DNA of 61,630 bases, taken from positions 1 through 61,630 of the IMG/VR virus record IMGVR_UViG_3300020186_000025; one strand, written 5' to 3'. The translations under genes and the position numbers were made by a program. This DNA is from a virus. Positions within the stretch are counted from its first letter, which is position 1; each line of letters begins with the position of its first letter. Below, piece by piece: positions 38,291 through 48,761 of the stretch. The notes under the pieces were generated by a model. The model did no database searches. It had not been told where the DNA came from and saw nothing but the letters and a program-made list of their open reading frames with translations.

Positions 38291-41200
38291 TAGAAGGGAC
38301 TCTGTTTGGTCACTGGTCTTCCCCTACCGATATTGGTAGACATCTGATAAATTCGTGCTTTGAAGTTCGTGGGTGCTCCAACATAACTGTAAGATGCAAC
38401 GGTTGTCGTCACAGTTGTTATTAGCACATCGGCGCTCGTAAGTAAATCGATTTCATACTGCTCACTATCCTCGTTCAAAGGCACAGTTGCAGCATCAAAT
38501 CCTTCACCATTAAATCTCGTTTGTCGTTTCCAAGTGATGAGAACATCAGTAGCACCAGTCTTGAAAAACTGAACATTGGCCACTGGATAAGGAAGTTCTC
38601 CAACGGCTTTTCCAGTGTGAGTTTCAGTTCTGAAGAAAGGACTTGCTGTCCCATAAATGCTTGGACCATATCTCCAAGTGATGGCATCAAGTTTTCTTTC
38701 AGCCGCTATAGAAAGAACATTCGTGCCAGCAGAATTCAAAATCACAAACGGTTGACCAATCGGAATGACTTCCATAATAGGCCAAGTTCCGAGTTGACCA
38801 CGAAACAGTCTAGTCAGATTGTATCTTGCTCCAATAACGAGAGAAGAATTCACAAACTTCAGTATTTCCCAGTTTCCACTAGGAGTCAAGATAGCGATTG
38901 CATTTGCACCATTGCGAACATTCTCTTCAGTTTCGCTGAGAATTTGAAAACTCGTAGACCGAAGATCAACCGATAGAACGTTGCCCTCATCAATGATCTC
39001 GTGCGGTCCAATCTGTAGATCGGCAAACAAAAGCCCCATTTGAGATGGAGACAATATTCTGCCATTGAAACTCAAGTCAGCAGCATCGTTCGTCACTTCA
39101 TAGATATCCACCGAGCGAGGAAACGGAGTTTGGAAAGCCGCCACTCTTGGAGCCCAAGGACGAGGCTCGTCGCCAGTCACCAAAGGAAGATCCATGAAAT
39201 ACAGATTCGTGCTGCCGACTGTTGGGAGAACGTTCGTCGTGTTGCTTTCATAGTTACTGGTTACAGCATCGTAAATTGAGATGTCGATACCATTACCATC
39301 GACCTCAAGAAAGTCACCTTTGGAGATTCCGGTAAAGCGGAACCTTTTGAGACGATTTCCGATAGTTATTGAGAATCCATCGCCTGGATCATATTTGATG
39401 CGATCGTTACTCAAGGCCAACTCGATGCTTTCACGAGCAGCCCATGCCTGTTGAATCATGATCTCAGCGAGCATCTTCACTGCACCAGTCTCAAACACCA
39501 AAGGATATCTTACGTCGACAGAAGACTTGCTTGTCGTTGTTTGACGACTTCCAGTGGCAGTCGCTACTTGATAATCATCGGCAGGGTTGATGAACGACAC
39601 AGAAGAGTTCTGTGGCATCTCTGTCTCTTGGGCTCTAGTGATCTGATATCCAGAACTCTTGTCCCCTCCCTGAGCAACAAGATCTTGAACATCGATCTCT
39701 TCAAATACTGTATATTCACGAAGAACAAATTTCATCTTACCCTGAGACTCGAAGCCATCAAAAAGGTAAGCTGAGAAGAGAGGATCCAAAGCTGATCTTG
39801 GAGAAGATTGATTATCAATTACATAGCCACGAACTATCGAATTCTTACCAATCAGTTCAGTGACGTCAAGATCAGCATCGGTGAATCCAACCCACGCACA
39901 GATCATTTTCACCAACTCTGCCAGCGGGACAGAGCCAGCACGACCATTCAGCCAATGACCGAAAGTCCAGTTGGTAGAGTCCGACCAGATATCGGAACGA
40001 TAGGGAAACGCGGGATAAGGGCGAGCATCCCAAGTCCATGCACACATTTCCGCAGTCGCGATCATACGTATTGGTGAAGTCGGAGAGTTGTCTCTCCAAT
40101 AAGTGATCATTGCTTCGTAATAGGAACGCTGAATTTGATCGTCTCTGTTTCCGTTGGAGAAGTAAGGAATGAAACTTTCAGACGATTTTGGATCAAAGAA
40201 CACGTTCGGTTGATTTGTTCCTTTGTCAATAGTTGGAACACCGAATTCTGAGAAACGAATTCTCTTTGAACTAGCGGCCCAAGAAGTGGGAGACGCTGCT
40301 CTGACTCCTAAAGGGCGAGGACGGTGAGTATTGGACCACCAGTTCCTTATATCTTTTTGACGGAAAATCCAATGCTCGCTGTGAGCAACATCTTGGATCA
40401 CAGTTCTAGTTTGAGTGTTGCGATCTGCTGAACTCGCGTAGAAATAGTCGAAGAGTTCTCCACCCTCGATTTGACCTTTCAGGTAAGCCTGATCGTAGAT
40501 ATATCTTGCTTTTGGATTTCCGTAGGTGTCATTCCCTTCACCAAAATCAAGATGGGATGTTCCATCTCGCCAATCAGAGATAGGAATATAAATGTCTATA
40601 CCAATATGATCACAATCGGCATTCGACCAGATTGCATCCAAAGGAAACAAGACATCTCCAGAGCCATCCTCTGGGCGATGAGAATGATATTCGCTCCAGT
40701 CAGCAGCATACGAAAGTTCTACGTGAGTCATTCCGTAGCTGTCGAAGATTAACCGAACATCGTTGAGAATAGACACAAGAGCGGCTGTTCCAACATAGTT
40801 GCCAGCGTTGTCTCTCACTCTGTTGATACCAACGAGTTCTGTTCCGATGTAGAAAGTCTTGAAGCGTGACGGTGTATCACTCACAGCAGCAGCGGCAGCA
40901 CACAGATGAGCATAGAAGAAAATGAAACGACGATATCCCCAATCACTGGAAGAACCTGAATAGGTTATTCTAGTTCCAGTGTTCGAGAATTGAGTTCTTG
41001 TGACAGAACCCATATAGGCATTCATCTGTGTCGCAGCAGCAGCCGTCTTATCTACAGCGGGTGCCGAAACAGTAATTCTCCCTCTCCATGGGAAAGTCGG
41101 TTGACCAGTTGTCACTCCGTCAGTGTCTGGAAGAGTGTTTCCAGCGACAATGTCCATCAATATAAAAGGATAGAAATGAACATCAAGTTCTGCCGTGTCC

Positions 41201-42300
41201 ATCGTGTATAGAATAGCCTCTGTCACTGACCAATCAGCAGGAGTTCCTCCAAAATTCGGACTTCCACTAGCATCTTCAGAAACGACATCTGCATTATTTC
41301 TATTCAAACCGTTGACAGTCCAAGTGTCCTCGGTCGCCTGTGTGAAACCATAGGAAGAAGATGTATACCCTACTATCCCAGCAGTATAGGAAGAGTTGAT
41401 GGCTGGACCAAACTCTACCTTTGGTTTCGTAGTTCCAGAGCCGAGACGTAGATCATCACCAAACCAAGAGATCACAAGATTCAAACTCGTGACATTCGGC
41501 ATTTGTGACTTCAAATTCTCCATAGACCATACAAAATCAGTTTTGTCTGCACTGAGATTGGTGTTTGAAAAAGAAACTTGGTCATCTATCAAAGTTACAG
41601 TTGGAGTCGTTGCATACGCTTGCTCACCAGTTGATGGGATCAAGTTTACGCTTTGAATTAAATTCTCTAACAAATCTGCTGATGGAGCATATACAGGAAC
41701 ATTGATCTCAGCTGTTATCATCGGAATGCGATTTCCGAATTCTGTGAGATCAAGTTCTTCAAAAACTATGTAAGCAATTCCTCTAAAAGCAGAGGCCGAC
41801 TCTACACCTTCAATTTGTGAGATCTTCGGGTCAACTGTCTGTGTTTCTGATCCAGGGTAGAACCTGTAGACAACCCCGCTGGTCTCCATGAGACGATTGT
41901 CTGCCCATATACGACCAAGAGAAGCACGAGGATTACCCTCGCAGAAAGCGAAAGCTACACTCACGAAATAAGTGTATTCAGTGCTTGTGACTGTTGGTCC
42001 ACCTCCTCCTTTCCCACCTGCGCTTTGAGTAGTAGAGGTGGCCACTTCACGAAAATTCGTGACCCATATCATGTTACCACCAAGACGAGAAGTTCCAAAC
42101 AGTCTCTTTACAGACTGCCCCTCGGAAGACGTGCTGAGATTGATACTCTCAAGCCTTGGTCCTTCTTGGTTGATATTCTGTGGAAACAGCTTGTTGTCAA
42201 TGAAGCTGCCAATCGTCGAAGCTGCCAGAGTCGCCGCGAACAAGGAAAACCCTGTGAGGCTAGAGGCACCAATCGCCGAAGTGAGAAGAAGAGCGACCAT
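38290..42300 (-). CDS. Tail hub / host-specificity protein with TIM-barrel domain
   Basis: The 1336-residue protein sits at the tail tip. A hydrophobic N-terminus (ALLLTSAIGASSLTGFSLFAATLAASTIGSF) leads to SVKRLFGTSRLGGNMIWV, typical of phage hub proteins. The middle contains a gene-transfer-agent TIM-barrel-like glycosidase domain (AIWSNADCDHIGIDIYIPISDWRDG...RIRFSEFGVPTID). The C-terminal part has hub beta domains (KMKFVLREYTVF; GDGFSITIGNRLKRFRFTGIS). Orthologues in GTAs bind or cut surface polysaccharide. It starts directly after the peptidase stop. Confidence 0.85.
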   Translation of the reverse strand: MVALLLTSAIGASSLTGFSLFAATLAASTIGSFIDNKLFPQNINQEGPRLESINLSTSSEGQSVKRLFGTSRLGGNMIWVTNFREVATSTTQSAGGKGGGGPTVTSTEYTYFVSVAFAFCEGNPRASLGRIWADNRLMETSGVVYRFYPGSETQTVDPKISQIEGVESASAFRGIAYIVFEELDLTEFGNRIPMITAEINVPVYAPSADLLENLIQSVNLIPSTGEQAYATTPTVTLIDDQVSFSNTNLSADKTDFVWSMENLKSQMPNVTSLNLVISWFGDDLRLGSGTTKPKVEFGPAINSSYTAGIVGYTSSSYGFTQATEDTWTVNGLNRNNADVVSEDASGSPNFGGTPADWSVTEAILYTMDTAELDVHFYPFILMDIVAGNTLPDTDGVTTGQPTFPWRGRITVSAPAVDKTAAAATQMNAYMGSVTRTQFSNTGTRITYSGSSSDWGYRRFIFFYAHLCAAAAAVSDTPSRFKTFYIGTELVGINRVRDNAGNYVGTAALVSILNDVRLIFDSYGMTHVELSYAADWSEYHSHRPEDGSGDVLFPLDAIWSNADCDHIGIDIYIPISDWRDGTSHLDFGEGNDTYGNPKARYIYDQAYLKGQIEGGELFDYFYASSADRNTQTRTVIQDVAHSEHWIFRQKDIRNWWSNTHRPRPLGVRAASPTSWAASSKRIRFSEFGVPTIDKGTNQPNVFFDPKSSESFIPYFSNGNRDDQIQRSYYEAMITYWRDNSPTSPIRMIATAEMCAWTWDARPYPAFPYRSDIWSDSTNWTFGHWLNGRAGSVPLAELVKMICAWVGFTDADLDVTELIGKNSIVRGYVIDNQSSPRSALDPLFSAYLFDGFESQGKMKFVLREYTVFEEIDVQDLVAQGGDKSSGYQITRAQETEMPQNSSVSFINPADDYQVATATGSRQTTTSKSSVDVRYPLVFETGAVKMLAEIMIQQAWAARESIELALSNDRIKYDPGDGFSITIGNRLKRFRFTGISKGDFLEVDGNGIDISIYDAVTSNYESNTTNVLPTVGSTNLYFMDLPLVTGDEPRPWAPRVAAFQTPFPRSVDIYEVTNDAADLSFNGRILSPSQMGLLFADLQIGPHEIIDEGNVLSVDLRSTSFQILSETEENVRNGANAIAILTPSGNWEILKFVNSSLVIGARYNLTRLFRGQLGTWPIMEVIPIGQPFVILNSAGTNVLSIAAERKLDAITWRYGPSIYGTASPFFRTETHTGKAVGELPYPVANVQFFKTGATDVLITWKRQTRFNGEGFDAATVPLNEDSEQYEIDLLTSADVLITTVTTTVASYSYVGAPTNFKARIYQMSTNIGRGRPVTKQSPF

Positions 42301-42714
42301 TCATTTGAACCTGAATTTACCGACAAGTTTTTTACTCCACCAGTCAGTGAATTCCTCTTCTCTTACCATGTGATTCGAATAGGCGTGAATCATGACCTTG
42401 TTTCCGGTGTAGATGGCGCAATGCTTTACAGCAACCGTCGGTCGCATACGAAACATTAAAACCTCGGCTTGCGCAAGGCATGTTACCGCATCAAAGTGTT
42501 TCTTGGCAATAGCCAAGAGCGGGTCATCAGTTCTGTGGTCTCCCCAAGAGGCTGTATAGTTCGGGGCTTCCTCTGGCTCCGACCGCTGGTAATGGGTGCG
42601 CCACACGCCTCGGAGGAGGCCTAGGCAGTCGCAGCCTATACCAATCTCAGACATCTGGTGCATGTAAGGAGTCCCGATCCATTCACGGGCTATCTCTGTT
42701 ATGTGATCACTCAT
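42301..42714 (-). CDS. NlpC/P60 cell-wall peptidase, tail-associated
   Basis: The 137-residue protein has AREWIGTPYMHQMSEIGIGCDCLGLLRGVW, with the catalytic Cys in GCDCLG, and HCAIYTGNKVMIHAYS, with the catalytic His region. It is the gene-transfer-agent peptidase type, found between DUF2163 and the hub, and probably opens the peptidoglycan at the tail tip during entry. Overlaps the DUF2163 gene by 8 bases. It may be the only murein hydrolase in the window. Confidence 0.85.
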   Translation of the reverse strand: MSDHITEIAREWIGTPYMHQMSEIGIGCDCLGLLRGVWRTHYQRSEPEEAPNYTASWGDHRTDDPLLAIAKKHFDAVTCLAQAEVLMFRMRPTVAVKHCAIYTGNKVMIHAYSNHMVREEEFTDWWSKKLVGKFRFK

Positions 42715-43585
42715 TGAAAATGCTTTGACCAGTTTGCGATCCGTCTCTCAAAGCATACTTAGTGAGATAGTCCGAACCAGGAATGAAATTGAATCCACGA
42801 AAATTGATGATGTTGGAGAACTTTGAAGCGCAGGTCGTGTCATACTTGTTGCAGCCAGCGATGACATCAAATGTGTCATTGATCGCGATATTGAAGGGTG
42901 GCTGATCCCAGAGGATTAGCAGTCCTAGTTCATGTCTCTTGACTTCGAACTTCAACCCATCGTTCGCTCCACTGGTGAATTCCAGAAGTCCAAAAGTGTA
43001 ATATCCACTCACATCGTTTGAGAGTCCAGTGACAACCATCTGGCGATTTTCAACCACACCTGAGACTGTCCCAGAACTGTCGAAAGAAGCCGTGTTTGCT
43101 CCACAACGAGAGTCACCGAATATAGCATCACAAGTTCTTGAATATATCCGTCCAGTGATCTGTTGAAGTCTCTGGCTCTGCGAACGCAATTCAGCATCGA
43201 AGGCGAGTTCGCCTCTTTTGACCTGACCAAGATTTCCCTTGCTGAGAAGGACTCTCTGTGAGACGTCTTCGAAGTTCACCCAATAGAGTTCCACTTGGGC
43301 ATCATCGTATCTGCCAGAAGCGAGATCGTCTTCGTTGATAGTGTCGCTGCTCAAGGCACCTTCGACGTTGAGATTATCGGCAGATAGACCAATACTTGAA
43401 TCTATCTTTGTTGCAGTAAATCCAGAGTCTGCCTCAAACGTAACAGAGTCGAAAGTCAATGGAACATCATGCTCAGTGAAACCCTGGACAACTCCGTCGA
43501 GTCGAGTGACTTTCCAACAGTGAGCCATCGTTATTTCACGAGTATCAAGATGAGCCTGTAATGCAGAAGAGACTAGCTTGCTCAT
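42707..43585 (-). CDS. DUF2163 distal tail protein
   Basis: 292 residues. It matches the gene-transfer-agent DUF2163 family: MAHCWKVTRLDGVVQGFTEHDVPLTFD, IGLSADNLNVEGALSSDTINEDDLASGRYDDAQVELYWVNF, SQRLQQITGRIYSRTCDAIFGDSRCGA. It forms part of the distal tail structure. It is coupled to the DUF2460 gene upstream by ATGA. Confidence 0.88.
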   Translation of the reverse strand: MSKLVSSALQAHLDTREITMAHCWKVTRLDGVVQGFTEHDVPLTFDSVTFEADSGFTATKIDSSIGLSADNLNVEGALSSDTINEDDLASGRYDDAQVELYWVNFEDVSQRVLLSKGNLGQVKRGELAFDAELRSQSQRLQQITGRIYSRTCDAIFGDSRCGANTASFDSSGTVSGVVENRQMVVTGLSNDVSGYYTFGLLEFTSGANDGLKFEVKRHELGLLILWDQPPFNIAINDTFDVIAGCNKYDTTCASKFSNIINFRGFNFIPGSDYLTKYALRDGSQTGQSIFNE

Positions 43586-44214
43586 ATGCGAATCTCCATG
43601 ATGCTCAAATCAGGAACTTGTCCAGAGTCGAAGAGTTCCACATTCACGAGAATTTCATCTTGATCGAAACGAACTGGCACATCGAATTCGAAACCGGCAG
43701 TCACTGACAAAGTGTTCCCTGGAGCAACGAGGAACGTCACCAAGCCGGTTGTCGTGTCAACAGTGAAGTCAGTCGTTATTGTCTTCGCAACCCCATTGAT
43801 CGCAACTGTCAGACTCCCAACCACTGGTTTCTTGATATCTCTGACATAAGGGCTTGAAGATGAGGAGTATTGTTTCGTCAACTGAAAGACAGTTTCTACA
43901 CCATCACCAGTTCCAATTTGTTGATCAGCATTAGTGATTGTAGATGTTGGTGAACCAGATTTGAAGTCTGACCAATCTTTCCAACGAAATCCGTGAAGTC
44001 TACCACGACGCGCTTCGAAGAATTCAATGGCTTCATAAAGATGATCCATATGACGAAGGCCGAGTCCAGCATTGTATGAACGTCGAGAATTAGCCCAAAG
44101 AGAGTTGCGGAACTCAAATCCTGAACGAAGGGTCACTACGTCTGTGAGACGACGAGGGCCACCGCTTGAGCCACGACTGATGTCGCTTGGAAAAAGAACT
44201 TCATGAAAAGCCAT
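43582..44214 (-). CDS. DUF2460 distal tail protein
   Basis: 210 residues from the ATG at 44214 (TGATG with the tape-measure stop). MAFHEVLFPSDISRGSSGGPRRLTDVVTLRSGFEFRNSLWANSRRSYNAG and EFFEARRGRLHGFRWKDWSDFKSG are characteristic of DUF2460, the distal tail protein next to DUF2163 in gene-transfer-agent-like tails. It likely forms the ring connecting tube and hub. Confidence 0.88.
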   Translation of the reverse strand: MAFHEVLFPSDISRGSSGGPRRLTDVVTLRSGFEFRNSLWANSRRSYNAGLGLRHMDHLYEAIEFFEARRGRLHGFRWKDWSDFKSGSPTSTITNADQQIGTGDGVETVFQLTKQYSSSSSPYVRDIKKPVVGSLTVAINGVAKTITTDFTVDTTTGLVTFLVAPGNTLSVTAGFEFDVPVRFDQDEILVNVELFDSGQVPDLSIMEIRI

Positions 44215-47200
44215 CACATGTTCCTTCTACCAGAACTGATCATACGAGCGGCCCGAGCGGCAAGCTGACTTTGACTTGCTTGGAACGATTGTGCATCGGG
44301 AGTGGTTACGTTGAAGATCACAGTCGTTCCTGCACTACCACGACCGCCGCCGGGCTCTTGACCACGAGGAGTGATTTCAACATGCTCACCATCTTTCAAA
44401 CGAAGCGGAACAAGACGATTGTCATGACCTGTCAGCCCGCCGAAGCCTGAACTCGGTCCCACTTGGAAGCTACCGCCAGCCGCTGCTCCTGGGATAGCAG
44501 CCGCTCCAATCCCGAATATTCTGTCAACGATGCCACCGAGGAAACCTGAGAAGACTTCAAAGAGACCTTTCTTTTTGCTACCTCCCCCATCAGTTCCTGC
44601 TTCACCACCAAACAACTGTTGAAAGGCTTGAGAGACAACAAGCTGAATTATCATTTTGTTGATATTGCGGATCAAAGAGCCGAAATCTGCTGTTCCATCA
44701 ACAACCAGATCAGCGATCGCAGACGACATACCATCAAAGGCAGTCGTAATGATATTCTCCATTTGCGAGGCTGCATCAGAAGTCTGCTCGATGATTTTGA
44801 GGAACCCTCTCTCGAAACCTGCTTGCATCGTAGTTTGGCTTTCAAGGAACCGAATACGAGCAGAGAGCACAGACTGAGAGAACTGATCTTGATTAACAGT
44901 TCCTTCTTGCAGCAGTTCATTGAGAACTTCCATTTCCATGGTATAAGTTCTCAATGGCTCCAGAAGAGAATCTATAATCTCCAGTTTTCTTTCCATAGCT
45001 TTGGAGATTTCTTCAACAGTCTTAGCAGCGCCACCAGAGCCACCAGTTCCACTTCCAGAAGAGAGAGCATCGAATTCTGCATTTACCATAGCAAGTCTCT
45101 GCTGATATTGAGCAGTGACGTCTGCAATTCTCGAAGTCGCGTCTTCACCGGTCTGCAGAGTTGCGATCAATTCGTTGTAACGACGAGTTTCAGTTTCAAT
45201 AGCACGAGCACGATCGTCAAGAGCACTGAGAGCACTGTCATCAGTGTATTCCTTGAAAGCCTCGTTCGCATTTCTTTGAGCAGAAGCAGTTCCATCGATC
45301 TCTGAACGAGCGAGAGCATAGGTCTCTTTCAAGCGACCTATCTGTGTTGCATAGTTGTCGATGGAGATGTTTTTAGCGTTGAGTAGTTGATCAAGTCCAC
45401 CAACTCCGCTTTGGAAAGCACTCTGGGCTTCCAGCAATTGATCAGCAACATCTTGAGCAGCAGCAAGTTCAGGAACAAATCCTGCCAAAGTTCTGAGAGC
45501 ACTGATTGTCGCCATTGCAGCACCACCGAGACCACGAATACTCGATGCAGCAATATTCGCACTTCCAGAAAGCCCAAGGAGAGCCCGATCTGCACTCCCA
45601 GCAACTCCTCCGAGAACTGCAAGGATCGCTCTCAAACGTTCTGTATCTTTTCCAGCTTCATCAGAAGACCTGGACAATTCAATCGCTTCAAGGGCAATGT
45701 CGCCGAGGACTCCGCCAGTTGTTGAAGCAATCTGCAACAAGGCCAGACGAAGTTGATTCCCATTCGTTGTTCCATCTTGGAGACCAGCAATCAAAATTAG
45801 AAGTTGAGCAGCACTAGCTGCTCCAGCAGAGCCAGTCGACTGGAGACGATCAGCAAGTCCGGAGAGAACATCACTGAGAGATTGAGCCCTCTGTTCAGTG
45901 TTCAGCAGTTGAACACCAAGCAAGGCAGATACATCGGAGATAGAAAGACCAGTAGTCTGTTCGTTCAATTCTTCAAATTTTTCACCGAGACGTGCGAAGG
46001 CATCCGTCATAATCTTCACAGTAGCATCAACTTCTGCACTGGTCTGTGAGAAGCGATTCTCGTTTGCAAGACGATCAAATTGATCGTTGATCGCTTTCAG
46101 CCTGTCAATATAAACATTTGAAGTCCCTGTAAACAGATCGACTGCCGCATTGTTCTTTGTCAACTCAGCAGTGACATCAGCAAAGGCTTCTTCTTCACGT
46201 CGAAGTGCTTCTTCACGACGAGTGAGACCAGCCTCGAGGTCCGATCTGTTGATATAAGAATCATAAGCAGAAGTGGCTTTCTCAATAGCCTCAGTCGTTC
46301 CATCGATCACAGCTATTGCAGCTATCAATCGCTGACCGAGAGTTTGCGTGGCATCTGAGAAAGTAACTTGTGATATCTTGCCTTCTGTCAATTGGGTGTT
46401 CAAGATTGCAAGACCAGCTTTGTAGATGGCGGTCACTTTTGCGATATCTTCTTGAACCTTAGCTGCTCTTTCAAATTCTGGAATGAAGTTGCTTATCGCT
46501 GCAAGAGCATCTCCAAATGTATCTATGTCTTTCACAGCCGCCGCGATTGAGCCACCTGCCTCACCAGCAGAGATACCGAGACGTTCGAGAGCGGCAGACG
46601 CTTCTGCCTCTGTTCCAGTGATAACTGTCAATACGTCTTGAAGACGATTCAAAGACTCTACAGTCGATCCAGTATCTCTTGATAACTTTATCAAGTTAGT
46701 TATCAGCGAAAGTGTGCCTGGGTCATTTCCGACCGAGATATCGGAAAGTTCATCTCTGAATTCTTCGAGATTTAAGGTTCCATCTTTAAGATTTTCAAAG
46801 ACTTCGTCAAGGAAAGCAGTTAGTGCTCTTGGGTCAATTCCGACCGAGATATCGGAAAGTCCATCTCTGAATTCTTCGAGATTTAAGGTTCCATCTTTAA
46901 GCTTTACTGAGGCTTCGTCAAGGAAAGCAGTTAGTGCGCTTGGGTCAATTCCGACCGAGATATCGGAAAGTCCATCTCTGAATTCTTCGAGATTTAAGGT
47001 TCCATCTTTAAGCTTTACTGAGGCTTCGTCAAGGAAAGCAGTTATAGGACTCTCTCCTGAATACTCTTTGAGAATTACAGAAACAGAGAATAGTCCTCTG
47101 CCGAAGCTTCGCATAGAGTCTGCTGCAATATCTGCCTGCTCAGTGATTTGAGTAAGAAGTTCGATCTCAGTAAACCCGAGAAGACCTTCTGTGACATCTT

Positions 47201-48758
47201 CCAGAACACCACCGACTTCTTCATAAGCTGACTTTAGACTGAAAACAGTATCCTCAACGGCTTTGTTCGCTTCTTCAATGATCTTGCTCTGCGACTTATA
47301 CAGAGCGAAGATCACGAACAACGCGATGAAAGCTGCACTGAGAGGACCGCCCAAGAGAGTGATGAGACGAGTGAAAGCAGTCACCACGAGACCGAGTCCT
47401 GGGATCAGTCGGATAAGAGTCGCACCGAAAGTCGCGGCCAATGCCGCCGAAGCCGCCGCTCTCGCTTGGGCAGCAGCCAGAGCAGTCGTGCTTCCCGTGA
47501 GAAGAAGTTGTGCCGCCGTCAATTCACCGGTCACAACACGAAGAGCTCTCTCAGTAACGATAAGCGCTCTCGACGAATTGTTCAGTGATATTCTTGCAGC
47601 GATCAATCCTGATGTTCTGCCGGTAGCGAGCGCGATACCTTGCTGGAGTTGAACGTAGTTCGCAGCTTGCGCCCTCTGTAGTTTGATAATCTGAAGACTT
47701 GATTGAAGACCAGCAATCGTCAATTGTATATCACGAACTTTCGCAGTTGATAGAATATTCTGTGCTGTAGCAGAAGCCAACAAAGCCGACGATCTCAGTT
47801 GTTCTGCTCTTGCACTATTCAAAAGAATTACACTACCAGATTGGATAGCCATCTGTAAACGAACTTCGGCGACAATCGCAGCAGTTATTCCAGTAATGTA
47901 TTTCGACGCAAAACGAGTAGCGAGACTTATACCAAACGCTGCGAGAACAGGAAGAGCGATCTGCAAAGAATTCGCTATCCCAATAATCGCATAAGCGACA
48001 GCTCCACTGGCACCGGTCGTGTCATCGAGAGCGTCCAGAACTTCCAGAAGGTTGGTCCGAAGAACGTTGAACGCTTGACCGATAGTAGAAACGGTCTTTA
48101 GGAATTTATCGTTGATTTCTCTGCGAGCATTCCTGAAAGCATCAAGAATGATCTCACCAGTGATGCCCCCCTGTTGACCAAGTTCTCTCAGTTTACCACG
48201 AGTTATTCCAAGTTCTTTCGCGATGATATCTGCAACAAACGGAAGCTGTTCCAGAACAGAACGAAGTTCGTCACCACCGAGACGACCGGATGCAATACCT
48301 TGAGAAAGCTGTATCAAAGCCGCGTTTGTTTCTCTGGCATGTGCTCCTGAAAGAATAACAGCTTGGTTCAGAGACTCTGTGAACGCCAAAGTCTGTCGTT
48401 GACTTATACCAAGTTCACGAACTGACAATGCAGTTCTTGTGTAGATTTGTGCTGTAGTTTCGAAGTCACTTCTGGTTCTTGCAGCGATAGCAAACAACTC
48501 AGTTTGAACTTCGTTGAATTCACGACTAGTCGAAGTCACAAGACGAAGTCTGTTCTCAAAACCTGTGAGCGTGTCCAGCATACGGACAAGACCAGTGACA
48601 GCGACAAGAGAGGCAATACCAAGAGCAACGATCGAAGTCTGGAGCCCAGTCACTCCTCTTTGAGCTCCGGAGGCACTCGCACCAATACCTTCCAATTCTC
48701 TCCTGACGACGCGAGCGCCAACAGAACGAATTACGATAGTGATGAGTTCAGTTGACAC
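44214..48758 (-). CDS. Tape measure protein, GTG start
   Basis: 1514 residues from a GTG at 48758 (GGAG upstream). The N-terminal tape-measure domain reads TLTGFENRLRLVTSTSREFNEVQTELFAIAARTRSDFETTAQIYTRTALSVRELG, continuing to GGDELRSVLEQLPFVADIIAKELGI. A hydrophobic region near residue 470 (GPLSAAFIALFVIFALYKS) is the usual membrane-inserting segment. The rest is helical, with an imperfect and two exact-like 37-residue repeats at 46705-47037. It sets tail length; at about 1.5 angstrom per residue the tail would be roughly 220 nm. Confidence 0.92.
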   Translation of the reverse strand: MSTELITIVIRSVGARVVRRELEGIGASASGAQRGVTGLQTSIVALGIASLVAVTGLVRMLDTLTGFENRLRLVTSTSREFNEVQTELFAIAARTRSDFETTAQIYTRTALSVRELGISQRQTLAFTESLNQAVILSGAHARETNAALIQLSQGIASGRLGGDELRSVLEQLPFVADIIAKELGITRGKLRELGQQGGITGEIILDAFRNARREINDKFLKTVSTIGQAFNVLRTNLLEVLDALDDTTGASGAVAYAIIGIANSLQIALPVLAAFGISLATRFASKYITGITAAIVAEVRLQMAIQSGSVILLNSARAEQLRSSALLASATAQNILSTAKVRDIQLTIAGLQSSLQIIKLQRAQAANYVQLQQGIALATGRTSGLIAARISLNNSSRALIVTERALRVVTGELTAAQLLLTGSTTALAAAQARAAASAALAATFGATLIRLIPGLGLVVTAFTRLITLLGGPLSAAFIALFVIFALYKSQSKIIEEANKAVEDTVFSLKSAYEEVGGVLEDVTEGLLGFTEIELLTQITEQADIAADSMRSFGRGLFSVSVILKEYSGESPITAFLDEASVKLKDGTLNLEEFRDGLSDISVGIDPSALTAFLDEASVKLKDGTLNLEEFRDGLSDISVGIDPRALTAFLDEVFENLKDGTLNLEEFRDELSDISVGNDPGTLSLITNLIKLSRDTGSTVESLNRLQDVLTVITGTEAEASAALERLGISAGEAGGSIAAAVKDIDTFGDALAAISNFIPEFERAAKVQEDIAKVTAIYKAGLAILNTQLTEGKISQVTFSDATQTLGQRLIAAIAVIDGTTEAIEKATSAYDSYINRSDLEAGLTRREEALRREEEAFADVTAELTKNNAAVDLFTGTSNVYIDRLKAINDQFDRLANENRFSQTSAEVDATVKIMTDAFARLGEKFEELNEQTTGLSISDVSALLGVQLLNTEQRAQSLSDVLSGLADRLQSTGSAGAASAAQLLILIAGLQDGTTNGNQLRLALLQIASTTGGVLGDIALEAIELSRSSDEAGKDTERLRAILAVLGGVAGSADRALLGLSGSANIAASSIRGLGGAAMATISALRTLAGFVPELAAAQDVADQLLEAQSAFQSGVGGLDQLLNAKNISIDNYATQIGRLKETYALARSEIDGTASAQRNANEAFKEYTDDSALSALDDRARAIETETRRYNELIATLQTGEDATSRIADVTAQYQQRLAMVNAEFDALSSGSGTGGSGGAAKTVEEISKAMERKLEIIDSLLEPLRTYTMEMEVLNELLQEGTVNQDQFSQSVLSARIRFLESQTTMQAGFERGFLKIIEQTSDAASQMENIITTAFDGMSSAIADLVVDGTADFGSLIRNINKMIIQLVVSQAFQQLFGGEAGTDGGGSKKKGLFEVFSGFLGGIVDRIFGIGAAAIPGAAAGGSFQVGPSSGFGGLTGHDNRLVPLRLKDGEHVEITPRGQEPGGGRGSAGTTVIFNVTTPDAQSFQASQSQLAARAARMISSGRRNM
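46705..47037 (-). repeat. Three tandem 111-bp repeats in tape measure gene
   Basis: Units begin at 46705, 46816 and 46927, each 111 bp and in frame. They encode 37-residue blocks around TAFLDEASVKLKDGTLNLEE. The two units at 46816 and 46927 are almost identical and the one at 46705 has diverged, indicating recent duplication on top of an older one. Confidence 0.9.
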
Positions 48759-48761
48759 CTG

